DNA of 64,000 nt, taken from contig JACKPQ010000002.1 of assembly GCA_024233435.1 (NCBI GenBank), forward strand, positions 434,001 to 498,000, written 5' to 3'. The notes below the pieces were generated by a model. The model searched no databases. It was not told the origin of the DNA and worked only from the letters and a program-made list of their open reading frames with translations. Every line of letters starts with the position of its first letter. The first letter of the stretch is position 1. The stretch is from Chlamydiales bacterium (GTDB lineage Bacteria; Chlamydiota; Chlamydiia; Chlamydiales; JACKPQ01). This document shows positions 16,903 to 25,473 of this stretch, one piece after another. A program made the position numbers and the translations under genes.

Positions 16903-17917
16903 CGTTACCGTTGAAAAAAACGCTGGCGAGGCCATCGGTTACTCTAATGCAGCTTACGAGAAGGTTGGGGCGAGCATCGCACCTGATGCCAAAAGTGTCT
17001 ACGATGCTGAGATGGTCATCAAAGTCAAAGAGCCCCAAAAAAGTGAGTATCCACTTCTCAAAGAAGGGCAGATCCTTTTTTGCTATTTACATCTAGCGCC
17101 CGATCCAGAGCAAACGCAGGCATTGCTTGATCGCAAAGTCACAGCTATAGCTTACGAAACCGTTGAAGATAATGAAGGAAGGTTGCCGCTTCTCACACCG
17201 ATGAGTGAAATTGCTGGACGCCTTTCCATTCAAGCTGGCGCTACAGCTTTGCAAATGATCCATGGTGGCAAAGGGGTGCTCTTAGGTGGTGTGCCAGGTG
17301 TGCACCCATCCAAAGTTGTCGTGATTGGGGGCGGTATTGTGGGCACGCAAGCAGCTCGCATGGCTTTTGGGCTCGGCGCGGATGTCACTCTGATGGATCG
17401 CAATATGAACCGTCTGCGCGATCTCGATGAGACCTACCGCTTTCGCATCCGTACACTTTATTCCACGCCCCACACCATAGAAGAGGCGGTTTCCTCAGCA
17501 GATCTTGTGATCGGAGCCGTGCTTATCCCCGGTGCTAAAGCTCCAAAGCTTGTAACGCGCTCCATGGTCAAAAAAATGCAGCCAGGTTCAGTGCTTGTTG
17601 ATGTTGCCATTGACCAAGGCGGGTGCTTTGAGACATCAAGGCCTACAACGCACACTAACCCAACCTATATTGAAGAAGGCGTTGTGCACTACTGTGTGAC
17701 CAACATGCCTGGCGCCGCAGCGCGCACAGCGACCATTGCGCTTACCAACGTGACCTTCTCATACGCACTATCCATTGCAGATAAGGGATGGAAGCGGGCT
17801 CTTAAAGAAGATCCTCTTTTGCGTCTAGGGCTCAATACATGCGACGGCCATGTAACCAACAAGCCTGTTGCAGAAGCTCTTACTCTAAACTTTAAGCCTC
17901 CTGAGTCATTTCTATGA
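16808..17917 (+). CDS. ald: alanine dehydrogenase
   Basis: NAD-dependent enzyme interconverting alanine and pyruvate plus ammonia. From ATG 16808, preceded by a strong AAGGGGGAG site, the protein has 369 residues, the family length. It begins MHIGIPKEIKDHEFRVG, has CYLHLAPD, and a Rossmann motif VIGGGIVGTQAARMA near residue 172, and ends with the family's C-terminal helices. The longer frame from 16694 is not a real extension. It starts inside dapF and its end overlaps the convergent fic gene by 26 bases. Uncommon in Chlamydiaceae, so an extra of this lineage. Confidence 0.94.
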   Translation: MHIGIPKEIKDHEFRVGATPPYVKMLINAGHSVTVEKNAGEAIGYSNAAYEKVGASIAPDAKSVYDAEMVIKVKEPQKSEYPLLKEGQILFCYLHLAPDPEQTQALLDRKVTAIAYETVEDNEGRLPLLTPMSEIAGRLSIQAGATALQMIHGGKGVLLGGVPGVHPSKVVVIGGGIVGTQAARMAFGLGADVTLMDRNMNRLRDLDETYRFRIRTLYSTPHTIEEAVSSADLVIGAVLIPGAKAPKLVTRSMVKKMQPGSVLVDVAIDQGGCFETSRPTTHTNPTYIEEGVVHYCVTNMPGAAARTATIALTNVTFSYALSIADKGWKRALKEDPLLRLGLNTCDGHVTNKPVAEALTLNFKPPESFL

Positions 17918-19046
17918 TGTTCAGATAGCTGGCAAATGCGTAACGCTTCATGCGTTTTTTCGGCTTAAGTTCTTCGAGTAGTCCCATTGAAACGAATTGC
18001 TTTGTCAAAACAGAGGCTGTTTGAAATGATACGCCCAGCTTTTTACTGATATCGCCAATCGTGACAAGTGGTGAGATGAAAAGTTGGTCTAGTAGATCAT
18101 ACAAGTAGATTGAGCGTGATGGAGCTTGTTTGATTTTTTCAATGCATGAGTATTGCAGATTCGCGATGGCGTGAATGGTATGAATGGCTTGGTCTGCCGA
18201 CCAGCACATGCACCGCAGAAAAAAATCAATCCATTGAGAGAAATCGCTTTTTGTTCTGACGAGCATCAGGCGATCAAAATACTCTTGCTTATTGAGTTTT
18301 AAAAATAGACTTGGGTAGAGCAGTGGTGATCGGATTTGTTTTGTTGAGAGCAGGTGCAGCATGATCAGAAGCCGTCCGATGCGTCCATTGCCATCTAAAA
18401 AGGGATGGATCGTTTCAAATTGGTAGTGAATAATAGCACATTTTACAAGGGGTGGAATATCGCTATCTGCGTTGATAAATTTTTCCAAGTCCGAGAGGGC
18501 TTGCAACATCTCATGCGGAGGTGGGGGCACAAACGTTGCGTGTTTTAACGATAGCCCTGGAGGGCCAATCCAATTTTGGCTCTTGCGAAAATCTCCAGGC
18601 GTTTTGGTTGCGCCTCTTACCCCAGTCATTAAGATTTGATGCAGTTGTTTGATCAATCGCACGCTAATAGGAATTTTATCGAATTGTTTGAGGCCATGGT
18701 TGAGGGCCTTGATGTAATTGACAACTTCTTCCACATCATCGAAATTAGAAACATCATCCCACGTTTCGTATGTTAAGATATCTTCAAAAGTTGCTTGTGT
18801 TCCTTCGATTTGAGAGCTAAGCAAGGCCTCTTTCCGAATGTACATCGATAAAAAAAGTTGAAGGTTGGGCACGATTTTTGCAGCGGCATCGAGCTGGCCA
18901 AGTTTGAGTTCAGTGAGTGCATGCAATTTTTTAGAATAGTCTGTATTTTGATTGGTTTGAAGCGAATTTGGTATAAATGATTTATAGCCAGTGATCTGTG
19001 TAATATATTGACCGCTAATAATGGCGGTTTTGCTTGAATCTGTCAT
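17892..19046 (-). CDS. Fic/DOC family protein with N-terminal inhibitory motif
   Basis: Fic enzymes transfer AMP or similar groups to protein hydroxyls. The 384-residue product has the full core HPFLDGNGRIGR near residue 210 and, ahead of it, SSQIEGTQ near residue 70, the SxxxEG inhibitory helix of self-restrained (class II) Fic proteins. A winged-helix-like domain occupies the C-terminus (about 310-384), as in the large stand-alone Fic group, suggesting DNA binding or autoregulation. No secretion signal can be seen. The ATG at 19046 falls inside a direct repeat shared with the far side of the AbiE pair. Target unknown. Confidence 0.92.
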   Translation of the reverse strand: MTDSSKTAIISGQYITQITGYKSFIPNSLQTNQNTDYSKKLHALTELKLGQLDAAAKIVPNLQLFLSMYIRKEALLSSQIEGTQATFEDILTYETWDDVSNFDDVEEVVNYIKALNHGLKQFDKIPISVRLIKQLHQILMTGVRGATKTPGDFRKSQNWIGPPGLSLKHATFVPPPPHEMLQALSDLEKFINADSDIPPLVKCAIIHYQFETIHPFLDGNGRIGRLLIMLHLLSTKQIRSPLLYPSLFLKLNKQEYFDRLMLVRTKSDFSQWIDFFLRCMCWSADQAIHTIHAIANLQYSCIEKIKQAPSRSIYLYDLLDQLFISPLVTIGDISKKLGVSFQTASVLTKQFVSMGLLEELKPKKRMKRYAFASYLNIIEMTQEA

Positions 19047-19122
19047 AGAAAAATGCCTCTGTATTCAATTATACCTGAATGATAGCACGAAATAGGCTAT
19101 TTCATTCAAGCAAAGTTGAATA
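19031..19122. repeat. direct repeat, left copy (fic start and leader)
   Basis: Contains TGCTTGAATCTGTCATAG + AAAAATGCCT (19031-19058) and ATTCAAGCAAAGTTGAATA (19104-19122). Both blocks recur in the same order at 20817-20867 with two mismatches and one mismatch respectively, but 45 bases closer together. The left copy covers the first codons and leader of fic. The pair encloses the AbiE module. Confidence 0.8.
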
Positions 19123-19184
19123 ATACCAATTCTGAAAAATAAATTTAAATCTTAGCGATATAAACCCAGAACTGAGGTTTTAGC

Positions 19185-19223
19185 TTATCCAGTATGTACC
19201 GTATTATGGTACATACTGGATAA
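19185..19223. repeat. palindrome downstream of abiEii
   Basis: Perfect inverted repeat with 16-bp arms (TTATCCAGTATGTACC at 19185-19200 and its complement at 19208-19223) around a 7-base loop GTATTAT. The inner 31 bases are identical to the palindrome ahead of abiEi. It begins 9 bases beyond the abiEii stop codon. It may be a terminator-like end, an operator copy or an element boundary. Confidence 0.85.
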
Positions 19224-19231
19224 ACTAGGCG

Positions 19232-20101
19232 CTATACAAATGTGACTTTATCCGCAACACTGAAAAAAAATGATCGTGACCAGATCTCGAGGCTAGACAT
19301 GTCCTTAACAAACATGCAGATGTCTTCTATGGCGTTATCTACATCCAGGTTTTCGATCTTTTGTTTTAGTATTGTTAAAAAAATGTCAGATGTTAGGGCT
19401 TCTCGCTGCGTATAATGAGCGCTTTGACGCATGCGTGCTTCAAGATGCTGTAAATTGATAGGAATGCCATTTTTGACGTACCAAACAAAGTCATACCAGT
19501 CACGGCCTTTGATGCGCGTTTTCCATGATCGACACAAAAGGGCGTGCATTTTTCCAGCAAACAAATCTGGCTTTGAAAAAACATGCACTGGAAATGAAAT
19601 AGGCTGCAGAAGAAAATGCTGCTGAGTTGCATAATTTCCAGGAGGTGGATCTGTATCGACTTCTAACTTAATTTTTAGCTGAGCATTTGAGTGACATGCG
19701 TGGCGCAGCTCGTCTTCAATATTGATTTTAATTAAGTGTTCAAGAGTTCCCATTTTAATAAACGCAGATTGTATTGCAGAGTCTTGAATTTTCGTTTTTA
19801 TGTCGACGGTCGCATTGAATCCAAAATTCATAAGCTCTGTTTGCAGTGCAGAAAGATAGCTGTCGAGATGAAAATCTGGTGTGGGCTTTAGCAAGGAAAA
19901 ATCAAGATCTTCACTGAAGCGATCCAAGTTATATAGGATTCGTAAAGCTGTTCCTCCATAGAATGCACATTTTTCGAAAAACTTTGATCTCCAGAGTCCT
20001 AATAGAGCGACTTCTTGAATGATTTCTTTCAAGGCATTATTGTGATCATTCATCGTTTTGCATTCATATTTTGCAAGCATGTCCAAAATAAGGCGGTTCA
20101 T
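19232..20101 (-). CDS. abiEii: AbiEii/AbiGii-type nucleotidyltransferase (toxin)
   Basis: Toxin half of an AbiE-like abortive-infection/toxin-antitoxin pair; family members are GTP-preferring nucleotidyltransferases that stop growth. 289 residues; the diagnostic FYGGTALRILYNLDRFSEDLDF lies near residues 46-68 in two parts, GGTALR and RFSEDLDF, the latter holding the metal-binding aspartates. Later conserved blocks include KPDLFAGKMHALLCRSW and KGRDWYDFVWY. The start overlaps the abiEi stop by 4 bases (coupled translation). Complete, so the system may be functional. Confidence 0.9.
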   Translation of the reverse strand: MNRLILDMLAKYECKTMNDHNNALKEIIQEVALLGLWRSKFFEKCAFYGGTALRILYNLDRFSEDLDFSLLKPTPDFHLDSYLSALQTELMNFGFNATVDIKTKIQDSAIQSAFIKMGTLEHLIKINIEDELRHACHSNAQLKIKLEVDTDPPPGNYATQQHFLLQPISFPVHVFSKPDLFAGKMHALLCRSWKTRIKGRDWYDFVWYVKNGIPINLQHLEARMRQSAHYTQREALTSDIFLTILKQKIENLDVDNAIEDICMFVKDMSSLEIWSRSFFFSVADKVTFV

Positions 20102-20727
20102 AGAGTGTCCTTTAGAAACTGGTAAAGTAGATTTAGATTGTGATTATGGTAGCTCTGTTGAATTTTATCAATGAGTCGTAAATCAAATTTTGCGAGCTCG
20201 TCCACATCAATGCGCAAGTTTTCAAATAGATGGGGTTCTATCTCATTATAAGTGCCAAGTCGTGGCTCATGAGCAATGAGGTCGCATAGAGCTTTTTCTG
20301 GGGTTGCAATCAAGTAGGTGTGGAAGGGCGATGGCTGAACTTGCCTAATTCCAATTATGTATTTTTTTAAGCCAATATATTTGTATGAAAAATTACCTAC
20401 TGGAGTCGTAAAATATTTGTCTTTACGGCTTGTCATGCTGGTCACTGTGGTAACGCGCTCAGGAATTAAGCCATAATGACTCAAGGCATAGTGTGATGAA
20501 ATATAGGATGGGCCATAGATCCAATTAGCTAGAAGTTCCTGGCAAATGGGGCCTTTGCGGTATTTAGGTCCAAAGACGTAAATCCCTTTTTTTATGCGGA
20601 TAATGGATTCCGATTGAAGTAGGCGATTAATTTTATTACGGGGGTTTTTGTATTTTTGTAAGTAGCTCATTAACAATGGATAATCAAATTCTTCTCCCTG
20701 TAAATCTCTTCTAAGGTCCTCAATCAT
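20098..20727 (-). CDS. abiEi: AbiEi-type antitoxin/transcriptional regulator
   Basis: Antitoxin partner of AbiEii. From ATG 20727 the product is 209 residues: an N-terminal winged-helix part (KYKNPRNKINRLLQSESIIRIKKG) and a C-terminal domain with SYISSHYALSHYGLIPE and TPEKALCDLIAH, typical of the AbiEi/Cupin-less antitoxin family. The start is fixed by GGAGAA seven bases upstream; the longer frame to 20832 reads through a palindrome and is unlikely. Known AbiEi proteins repress their own promoter by binding inverted repeats, and a perfect palindrome sits 8 bases upstream here. Confidence 0.9.
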   Translation of the reverse strand: MIEDLRRDLQGEEFDYPLLMSYLQKYKNPRNKINRLLQSESIIRIKKGIYVFGPKYRKGPICQELLANWIYGPSYISSHYALSHYGLIPERVTTVTSMTSRKDKYFTTPVGNFSYKYIGLKKYIIGIRQVQPSPFHTYLIATPEKALCDLIAHEPRLGTYNEIEPHLFENLRIDVDELAKFDLRLIDKIQQSYHNHNLNLLYQFLKDTL

Positions 20728-20734
20728 TGCTTCT

Positions 20735-20765
20735 CCAGTATGTACCGTATTATGGTACATACTGG
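20735..20765. promoter_or_regulatory. palindromic operator candidate ahead of abiEi
   Basis: Inverted repeat with 12-bp perfect arms, CCAGTATGTACC (20735-20746) and GGTACATACTGG (20754-20765), loop GTATTAT. On the minus strand it ends next to the abiEi ribosome site. Position and symmetry fit an AbiEi autoregulatory operator; an identical 31-base copy lies beyond the other end of the pair. Confidence 0.75.
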
Positions 20766-20816
20766 CAAAATTGTCAAATCTACTGATTTCAACTCTAAAT
20801 TTTATAAAAGTTGGGT

Positions 20817-20867
20817 TGCTTGAATCTACCATAGAAAAATGCCTGTCAATTCAGGCAAAGTTGAATA
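20817..20867. repeat. direct repeat, right copy
   Basis: Contains TGCTTGAATCTACCATAG + AAAAATGCCT (20817-20844) and ATTCAGGCAAAGTTGAATA (20849-20867), matching the fic start and leader at 19031-19122. Here the blocks serve no gene start that I believe in, so they look like a duplicated remnant left by insertion of the AbiE segment. Confidence 0.8.
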
Positions 20868-20944
20868 GATATCGCTTGACAATCAGAGAATTTTTTGAAA
20901 ATTTGAATTTTTTGTTGTCGTATGATAGTATAGGACGGTTTTGT

Positions 20945-23900
20945 ATGAATAGATTGCCGTTCAATGAGACAATCGCTAAAGCAGGTGAGCAACTCTGCCA
21001 GGCGCATTGCGTAAAAAATGTTTTATTCTCTGAAGGGACTTATCAAATTGAGGTCTTTGACCCCGGTGTTGGCCAAAGTTTTTGGCCATTTATGCAGGTC
21101 AGCGATGAGGGAGAGCTAGGAGATTATTTTTGCTCATGTGAAGCAGCAGAGGATGGCCCGTGTCCACACTCGGCTGCCGCTGCCATGACAATACTGAAAG
21201 GGCACGCCCCCCTTCATGTGCTTTTTCGTGGATCGCTTTGGAATCAATTGTGTCAGATTGGATCTAAGCGCCATGGATATGCCTCAGAGGTAGTTCACAA
21301 AGATGAAAGTGGCTTGAGGTTTTGTCAATCAGTCACTGGCAAAAAACTTTTTACTATTCAGCCCAAGACAGAAGAAGGATCAAAGTTTTTAAGAGATATT
21401 ATTGATCATCGCCCCATCGAAACAGAAGAGACGTCATTAAAATTTTCTAATCTTTCGCCTAAAGAGATCGAGCAGTGGCGTGAGGGAAAACCTTCCCATT
21501 ACCTGAGTTATGAGCTCTCATTTTGGTCTGATTTAGCTAAAGGGTTGTTGCTACGGCAGGTGCAAGGGGATCAATACAAGCTCTCGTTTAGTCAGGAAGA
21601 ACTTCCAAAAGAGCTCAAGGTTGAGTTTACAGATTTTGTCATGGTATTTTACATCGCCGAGGTCAACTGGCCAGAAATCATACCAGCTCTTGCACATGTC
21701 AAATCTCCGATTAAAGCGTATGCGCTTTTTGATTTTGAAGTTGAATCGATTGCTTTTGATGAATCGATTTGGGGGTTTCGCATCATCTCGCAAAAAGGGG
21801 AAAGCTTTAAACAGCCCCATGGACAGGGTATGGAGCTGGGTGAGTATGTCTATTATAAAGGGCAGGGTTTTTATCCAAAAAATGCTCAAGAGCTCATGGA
21901 TGGTGAGATCGTTGCAAGCAAAAATGTTCCCTTCATGCTTGAAAATCACCGAGCACTTTTAGAAAAGCACCTCAGAAACTTTACAGTAGATCCCATTCCA
22001 TCAAGCTTGAAATACACAATTCATTTTGATGATCAACATCGTTTGCATATCCGGGCCTACTTATTTGAGCCAGATGATATCGCGAAAATGTTTGATCACT
22101 GGGCATATGTGTCTGGTCAGGGATTTTATAAAGTTGATGAGCTGATTTTTGATGCAAGAGAAACAGTTTTGAAAAAGCAAGAAGTTTGTAATTTTATCAA
22201 TCGGCACCGCATTTGGCTGTCTAATTTCGAAGGGTTTGAAATCCATTTATCAAATATTGAAGCTCAGCTTGTTTTTCACTTCGATCGAGATGGCTCGCTT
22301 TGTTTTGACACTGAGTCTGATCTTTTTGAAGATGTCGGTGATGTAATTGATTTTGGTGAGTGGGTCTACATCAAAGAGCGGGGATTTTACCCAAAAAGAC
22401 AAGGTAGAGCAGCTTCTGCTCTCCATCCTGGGTTAAGATTAGTCCCAAAAGAAATCCCTTATTTCATCCGTGCACATCGAGAAGATTTAGAAAATATTCA
22501 AGGGTTTTTCTCCGAAAGGTGCCCAGTTGCAAAAATGAACCTTAACATTGCATTTGATGATAAAGGGCTTATTCATATTGATCCTGAAATTGCATACCAT
22601 CCAACTCATAAACCTGAGCAGGTGAAAATTTTTGGCGAATTTGCCTACGTAGAAGGAGAGGGATTTTCTGAAATTCCATCTGAGATTCAACTCCCTGAGA
22701 ATTACACGACCCCACAAACCATCGATAAAAAATCTGAGCCCTATTTTATTACGTATGAGCTAAAAAATCTTAGGCCGTTTATCACTTATCTCGACCCAAA
22801 ACTTGTTGAGCCAAGTGAGATAAAGCTCATGGTTTTTGGCATCGAAAACGAAGTGGAGAAAGGCCAGGGATATTATGCAACTGATCTGGCTTACGAAACT
22901 GAGTATGGCATGGTTGATGTGGTTAGTATTTGGGAAGGATTGCAAAATAAGCAAAGTTACTTGTTTACCGATGCGGGGTTAATTTTCTTAAACTCTCAAC
23001 GCTACGATTGGCTGCGTCAAATTCCAAAGAATCGTTTTGTCAAGGGGGGGCGTCGCTTAGTTGTATCAACTCTTGAGTGGATCCGTTTGGGTATTTTTGA
23101 AGAGTTAAAGATCACAGAGGATCAAACAGCTGGAGCCGTTCGCTGTCGTGCGATGATCAAAGAGATGGAGACATTTCAAACAGCAGAGCTCCCAAATATT
23201 GAAGGGTTAAAAAGTACGCTTAGGCCCTATCAAGAAAAAGGACTTCAATGGCTTTGGTTTCTTTATTTGCAAGGACTCTCAGGCCTGCTTTGCGATGATA
23301 TGGGACTTGGGAAGACGCACCAGGCTATGGCACTTTTGGCAGCGATTAAAAATAATATGGAGCCACAGCGACCTAAAGTAATTGTGATTTGCCCAACGTC
23401 TGTTATCTACCACTGGGAAGAGCTATTAAATCAGTTCCTTCCCGATCTGCGCGTCCACGTGTATTATGGTATTTCAAGATCTCTTAAGCCGTTTCAAACT
23501 TCGGATCTTTTACTCACCTCTTATGGAACTTATCGCAGTGAGCAAAAGGCCCTTTCTCAAATCGAATTTAATATCGCGATATTCGACGAGCTGCAAATCG
23601 CAAAAAACGCCTCATCACAAACACACAAAGCACTGCGCAAACTCAATGCCAGTATGAGAATAGGACTTTCAGGAACCCCTATTGAAAATCGGCTCTCAGA
23701 GCTTAAAGCGCTTTTTGATATCATTTTGCCAACCTATTTTCCAACTGATAGTCAATTTCGAGATCATTTTATCAACCCAATTGAAAAGCACTCTGATACC
23801 GAAAAGAAAAAGCTTCTTTCAAAACTGATTCAGCCATTTTTGATGCGCCGTAAAAAATCTGAAGTGTTGGAGGATTTGCCAGAAAAAATCGAAGAGATCG

Positions 23901-24613
23901 CCTATTGCGACCTTTCCGATGATCAGAAAAGCCTTTATTCATCTGCTGTCTATCGTGAGAGAGATGCGCTGCTTCACGAAATCGAACAAAACGATCAGCC
24001 TGTACCTTTTTTGCATATTTTTGCACTCTTTTCGCGGCTCAAGCAGATCTGCGATCACCCAGCGTTGATCACCGAAGATGCTAGCCAACAATCTGGAAAA
24101 TGGGATCTATTTGTAGAGCTGCTCAGCGAAATACGCGATAGCGGTCAAAAAGTTGTCGTTTTTTCGCAATACTTAGGGATGCTGGATATCATTGAGAAAT
24201 ATTTAGCTTCGCAAAAAATAGGTTTTGCCTCTATTCGCGGGGCTACGCGTGATCGCAAAGAAGAGTTGATCAAATTTAAAAATGACCCCCATTGTGAAGT
24301 CTTCGTAGCCTCTCTTCAGGCAGCAGGCGTGGGTATTGACCTTACCTCGGCATCCGTTGTAATTCATTACGATCGCTGGTGGAACCCAGCTCGAGAAAAT
24401 CAAGCCACAGATCGAGTGCACCGCATTGGGCAGAAAAGGGGTGTGCAGGTCTTTAAATTTGTGACAAAAAACACCATTGAAGAGCACATCCATCAAATCA
24501 TCGAGCGCAAGCGCGCTTTAACTGAAGAGCTAATCACCTATGATGATCAGGATCAGATCAAACAGCTCAACCGCAATGAGCTAATTGAAATTCTGCGTCA
24601 CATGAACCTTTAA
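20945..24613 (+). CDS. Snf2/SWI2-family helicase with SWIM zinc finger
   Basis: DNA-stimulated ATPase translocase of the bacterial Snf2 group; the Chlamydia counterpart is CT708. From ATG 20945 (AGGACGG upstream) it has about 1222 residues. An N-terminal SWIM finger (FCSCEAAEDGPCPH, CxC...CxH) is followed by a long region with four copies of a VYxKGxGFYPK-like motif near residues 299, 385, 471 and 563. The C-terminal half is the helicase: DDMGLGKTHQA (Walker A), IFDELQ (Walker B), SGTPIENRLSELK, then QAAGVGIDLTSA and DRVHRIGQKRGVQVFK of the second RecA domain. Complete. The frame upstream to 20771 lacks support. Role probably in transcription or DNA maintenance. Confidence 0.93.
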   Translation: MNRLPFNETIAKAGEQLCQAHCVKNVLFSEGTYQIEVFDPGVGQSFWPFMQVSDEGELGDYFCSCEAAEDGPCPHSAAAAMTILKGHAPLHVLFRGSLWNQLCQIGSKRHGYASEVVHKDESGLRFCQSVTGKKLFTIQPKTEEGSKFLRDIIDHRPIETEETSLKFSNLSPKEIEQWREGKPSHYLSYELSFWSDLAKGLLLRQVQGDQYKLSFSQEELPKELKVEFTDFVMVFYIAEVNWPEIIPALAHVKSPIKAYALFDFEVESIAFDESIWGFRIISQKGESFKQPHGQGMELGEYVYYKGQGFYPKNAQELMDGEIVASKNVPFMLENHRALLEKHLRNFTVDPIPSSLKYTIHFDDQHRLHIRAYLFEPDDIAKMFDHWAYVSGQGFYKVDELIFDARETVLKKQEVCNFINRHRIWLSNFEGFEIHLSNIEAQLVFHFDRDGSLCFDTESDLFEDVGDVIDFGEWVYIKERGFYPKRQGRAASALHPGLRLVPKEIPYFIRAHREDLENIQGFFSERCPVAKMNLNIAFDDKGLIHIDPEIAYHPTHKPEQVKIFGEFAYVEGEGFSEIPSEIQLPENYTTPQTIDKKSEPYFITYELKNLRPFITYLDPKLVEPSEIKLMVFGIENEVEKGQGYYATDLAYETEYGMVDVVSIWEGLQNKQSYLFTDAGLIFLNSQRYDWLRQIPKNRFVKGGRRLVVSTLEWIRLGIFEELKITEDQTAGAVRCRAMIKEMETFQTAELPNIEGLKSTLRPYQEKGLQWLWFLYLQGLSGLLCDDMGLGKTHQAMALLAAIKNNMEPQRPKVIVICPTSVIYHWEELLNQFLPDLRVHVYYGISRSLKPFQTSDLLLTSYGTYRSEQKALSQIEFNIAIFDELQIAKNASSQTHKALRKLNASMRIGLSGTPIENRLSELKALFDIILPTYFPTDSQFRDHFINPIEKHSDTEKKKLLSKLIQPFLMRRKKSEVLEDLPEKIEEIAYCDLSDDQKSLYSSAVYRERDALLHEIEQNDQPVPFLHIFALFSRLKQICDHPALITEDASQQSGKWDLFVELLSEIRDSGQKVVVFSQYLGMLDIIEKYLASQKIGFASIRGATRDRKEELIKFKNDPHCEVFVASLQAAGVGIDLTSASVVIHYDRWWNPARENQATDRVHRIGQKRGVQVFKFVTKNTIEEHIHQIIERKRALTEELITYDDQDQIKQLNRNELIEILRHMNL

Positions 24614-24696
24614 TTCATATGGTGAGCTGTGTAGGCAAGCAAGATAAGGATTAACGCCAAAGTTGCAGCTCTGGAGCCGAAGCAGGAAAGGCATAT

Positions 24697-25311
24697 TTAT
24701 ATTTTGCGAGTATACATATTCACCAAGAAAACAGCCGTCACTATAATTCCTATGAATACCGCTATCTTTTTTATTGCAGAAATGGCGAGCTCTTTTTCAA
24801 ATTTCGGTGAATAAACAAATTCAGATAAAATAGCATCGCCTCTTCGCAAATCGCGGTTGTAAGAATTTATAAGTTTCTGAAAAGTTTTTAGGGCAACTTT
24901 ATGTACGTCATTAAAGTCTTGAATGGGAAAATTGGGAGGGTTTTCAGTATTGTCAATTTCGGTTGCAATGGAGTATTCTCTTAAAAAGATTCTTCCTACA
25001 AGCATGGACTCAGGAGAAAATGCTTTATCCCAATAAAATAATTTGCCGTTTTCCGCAGATTGTTTCGCATGATCTAAAACAATTCCAACTTTTGCAATAT
25101 CGAATTTTTTACTGTGAACCAATTCTCTGTCTACGTAATAAAACTCTTTTGAATGCGTTAGCGTTTGCAAGATTGTACGTGAATTGTCGTACTGATTTGA
25201 TGTCGCTTTAGAAAGATATTTATATATCGACTTCACTCGAATATGGTTCGTTCCTTCATATAAAAACGAATCTCTAGCCCTTTGGTAAAGGGCAAGTCCA
25301 ATTTGGGTCAT
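24697..25311 (-). CDS. hypothetical protein with C-terminal membrane anchor
   Basis: 204 residues starting at 25311 after a good site (AGGAGAGAG). The body is soluble and mostly helical with several Tyr/Ser/Arg residues; residues about 180-198 (IAVFIGIIVTAVFLVNMY) form one membrane segment followed by TRKI, so the protein is probably tail-anchored with the body in the cytoplasm, or in the host if secreted. No recognised family. It sits alone between the Snf2 gene (convergent) and der (divergent), with AT-rich flanks. Confidence 0.7.
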   Translation of the reverse strand: MTQIGLALYQRARDSFLYEGTNHIRVKSIYKYLSKATSNQYDNSRTILQTLTHSKEFYYVDRELVHSKKFDIAKVGIVLDHAKQSAENGKLFYWDKAFSPESMLVGRIFLREYSIATEIDNTENPPNFPIQDFNDVHKVALKTFQKLINSYNRDLRRGDAILSEFVYSPKFEKELAISAIKKIAVFIGIIVTAVFLVNMYTRKI

Positions 25312-25473
25312 ATTCTCTCTCCTTTAAATAAATGAGAAAGGTGGTTTTTATAATATATCAACATATAATACCTGCCAGTTTAAACGAAACGTTAAATTTT
25401 ATCAATCTATTATTTTTTTAAATTTTAAAATGTGTGTTGAAAAGAGTCTCGAACTCGTGTAAGATAGGGGTCT

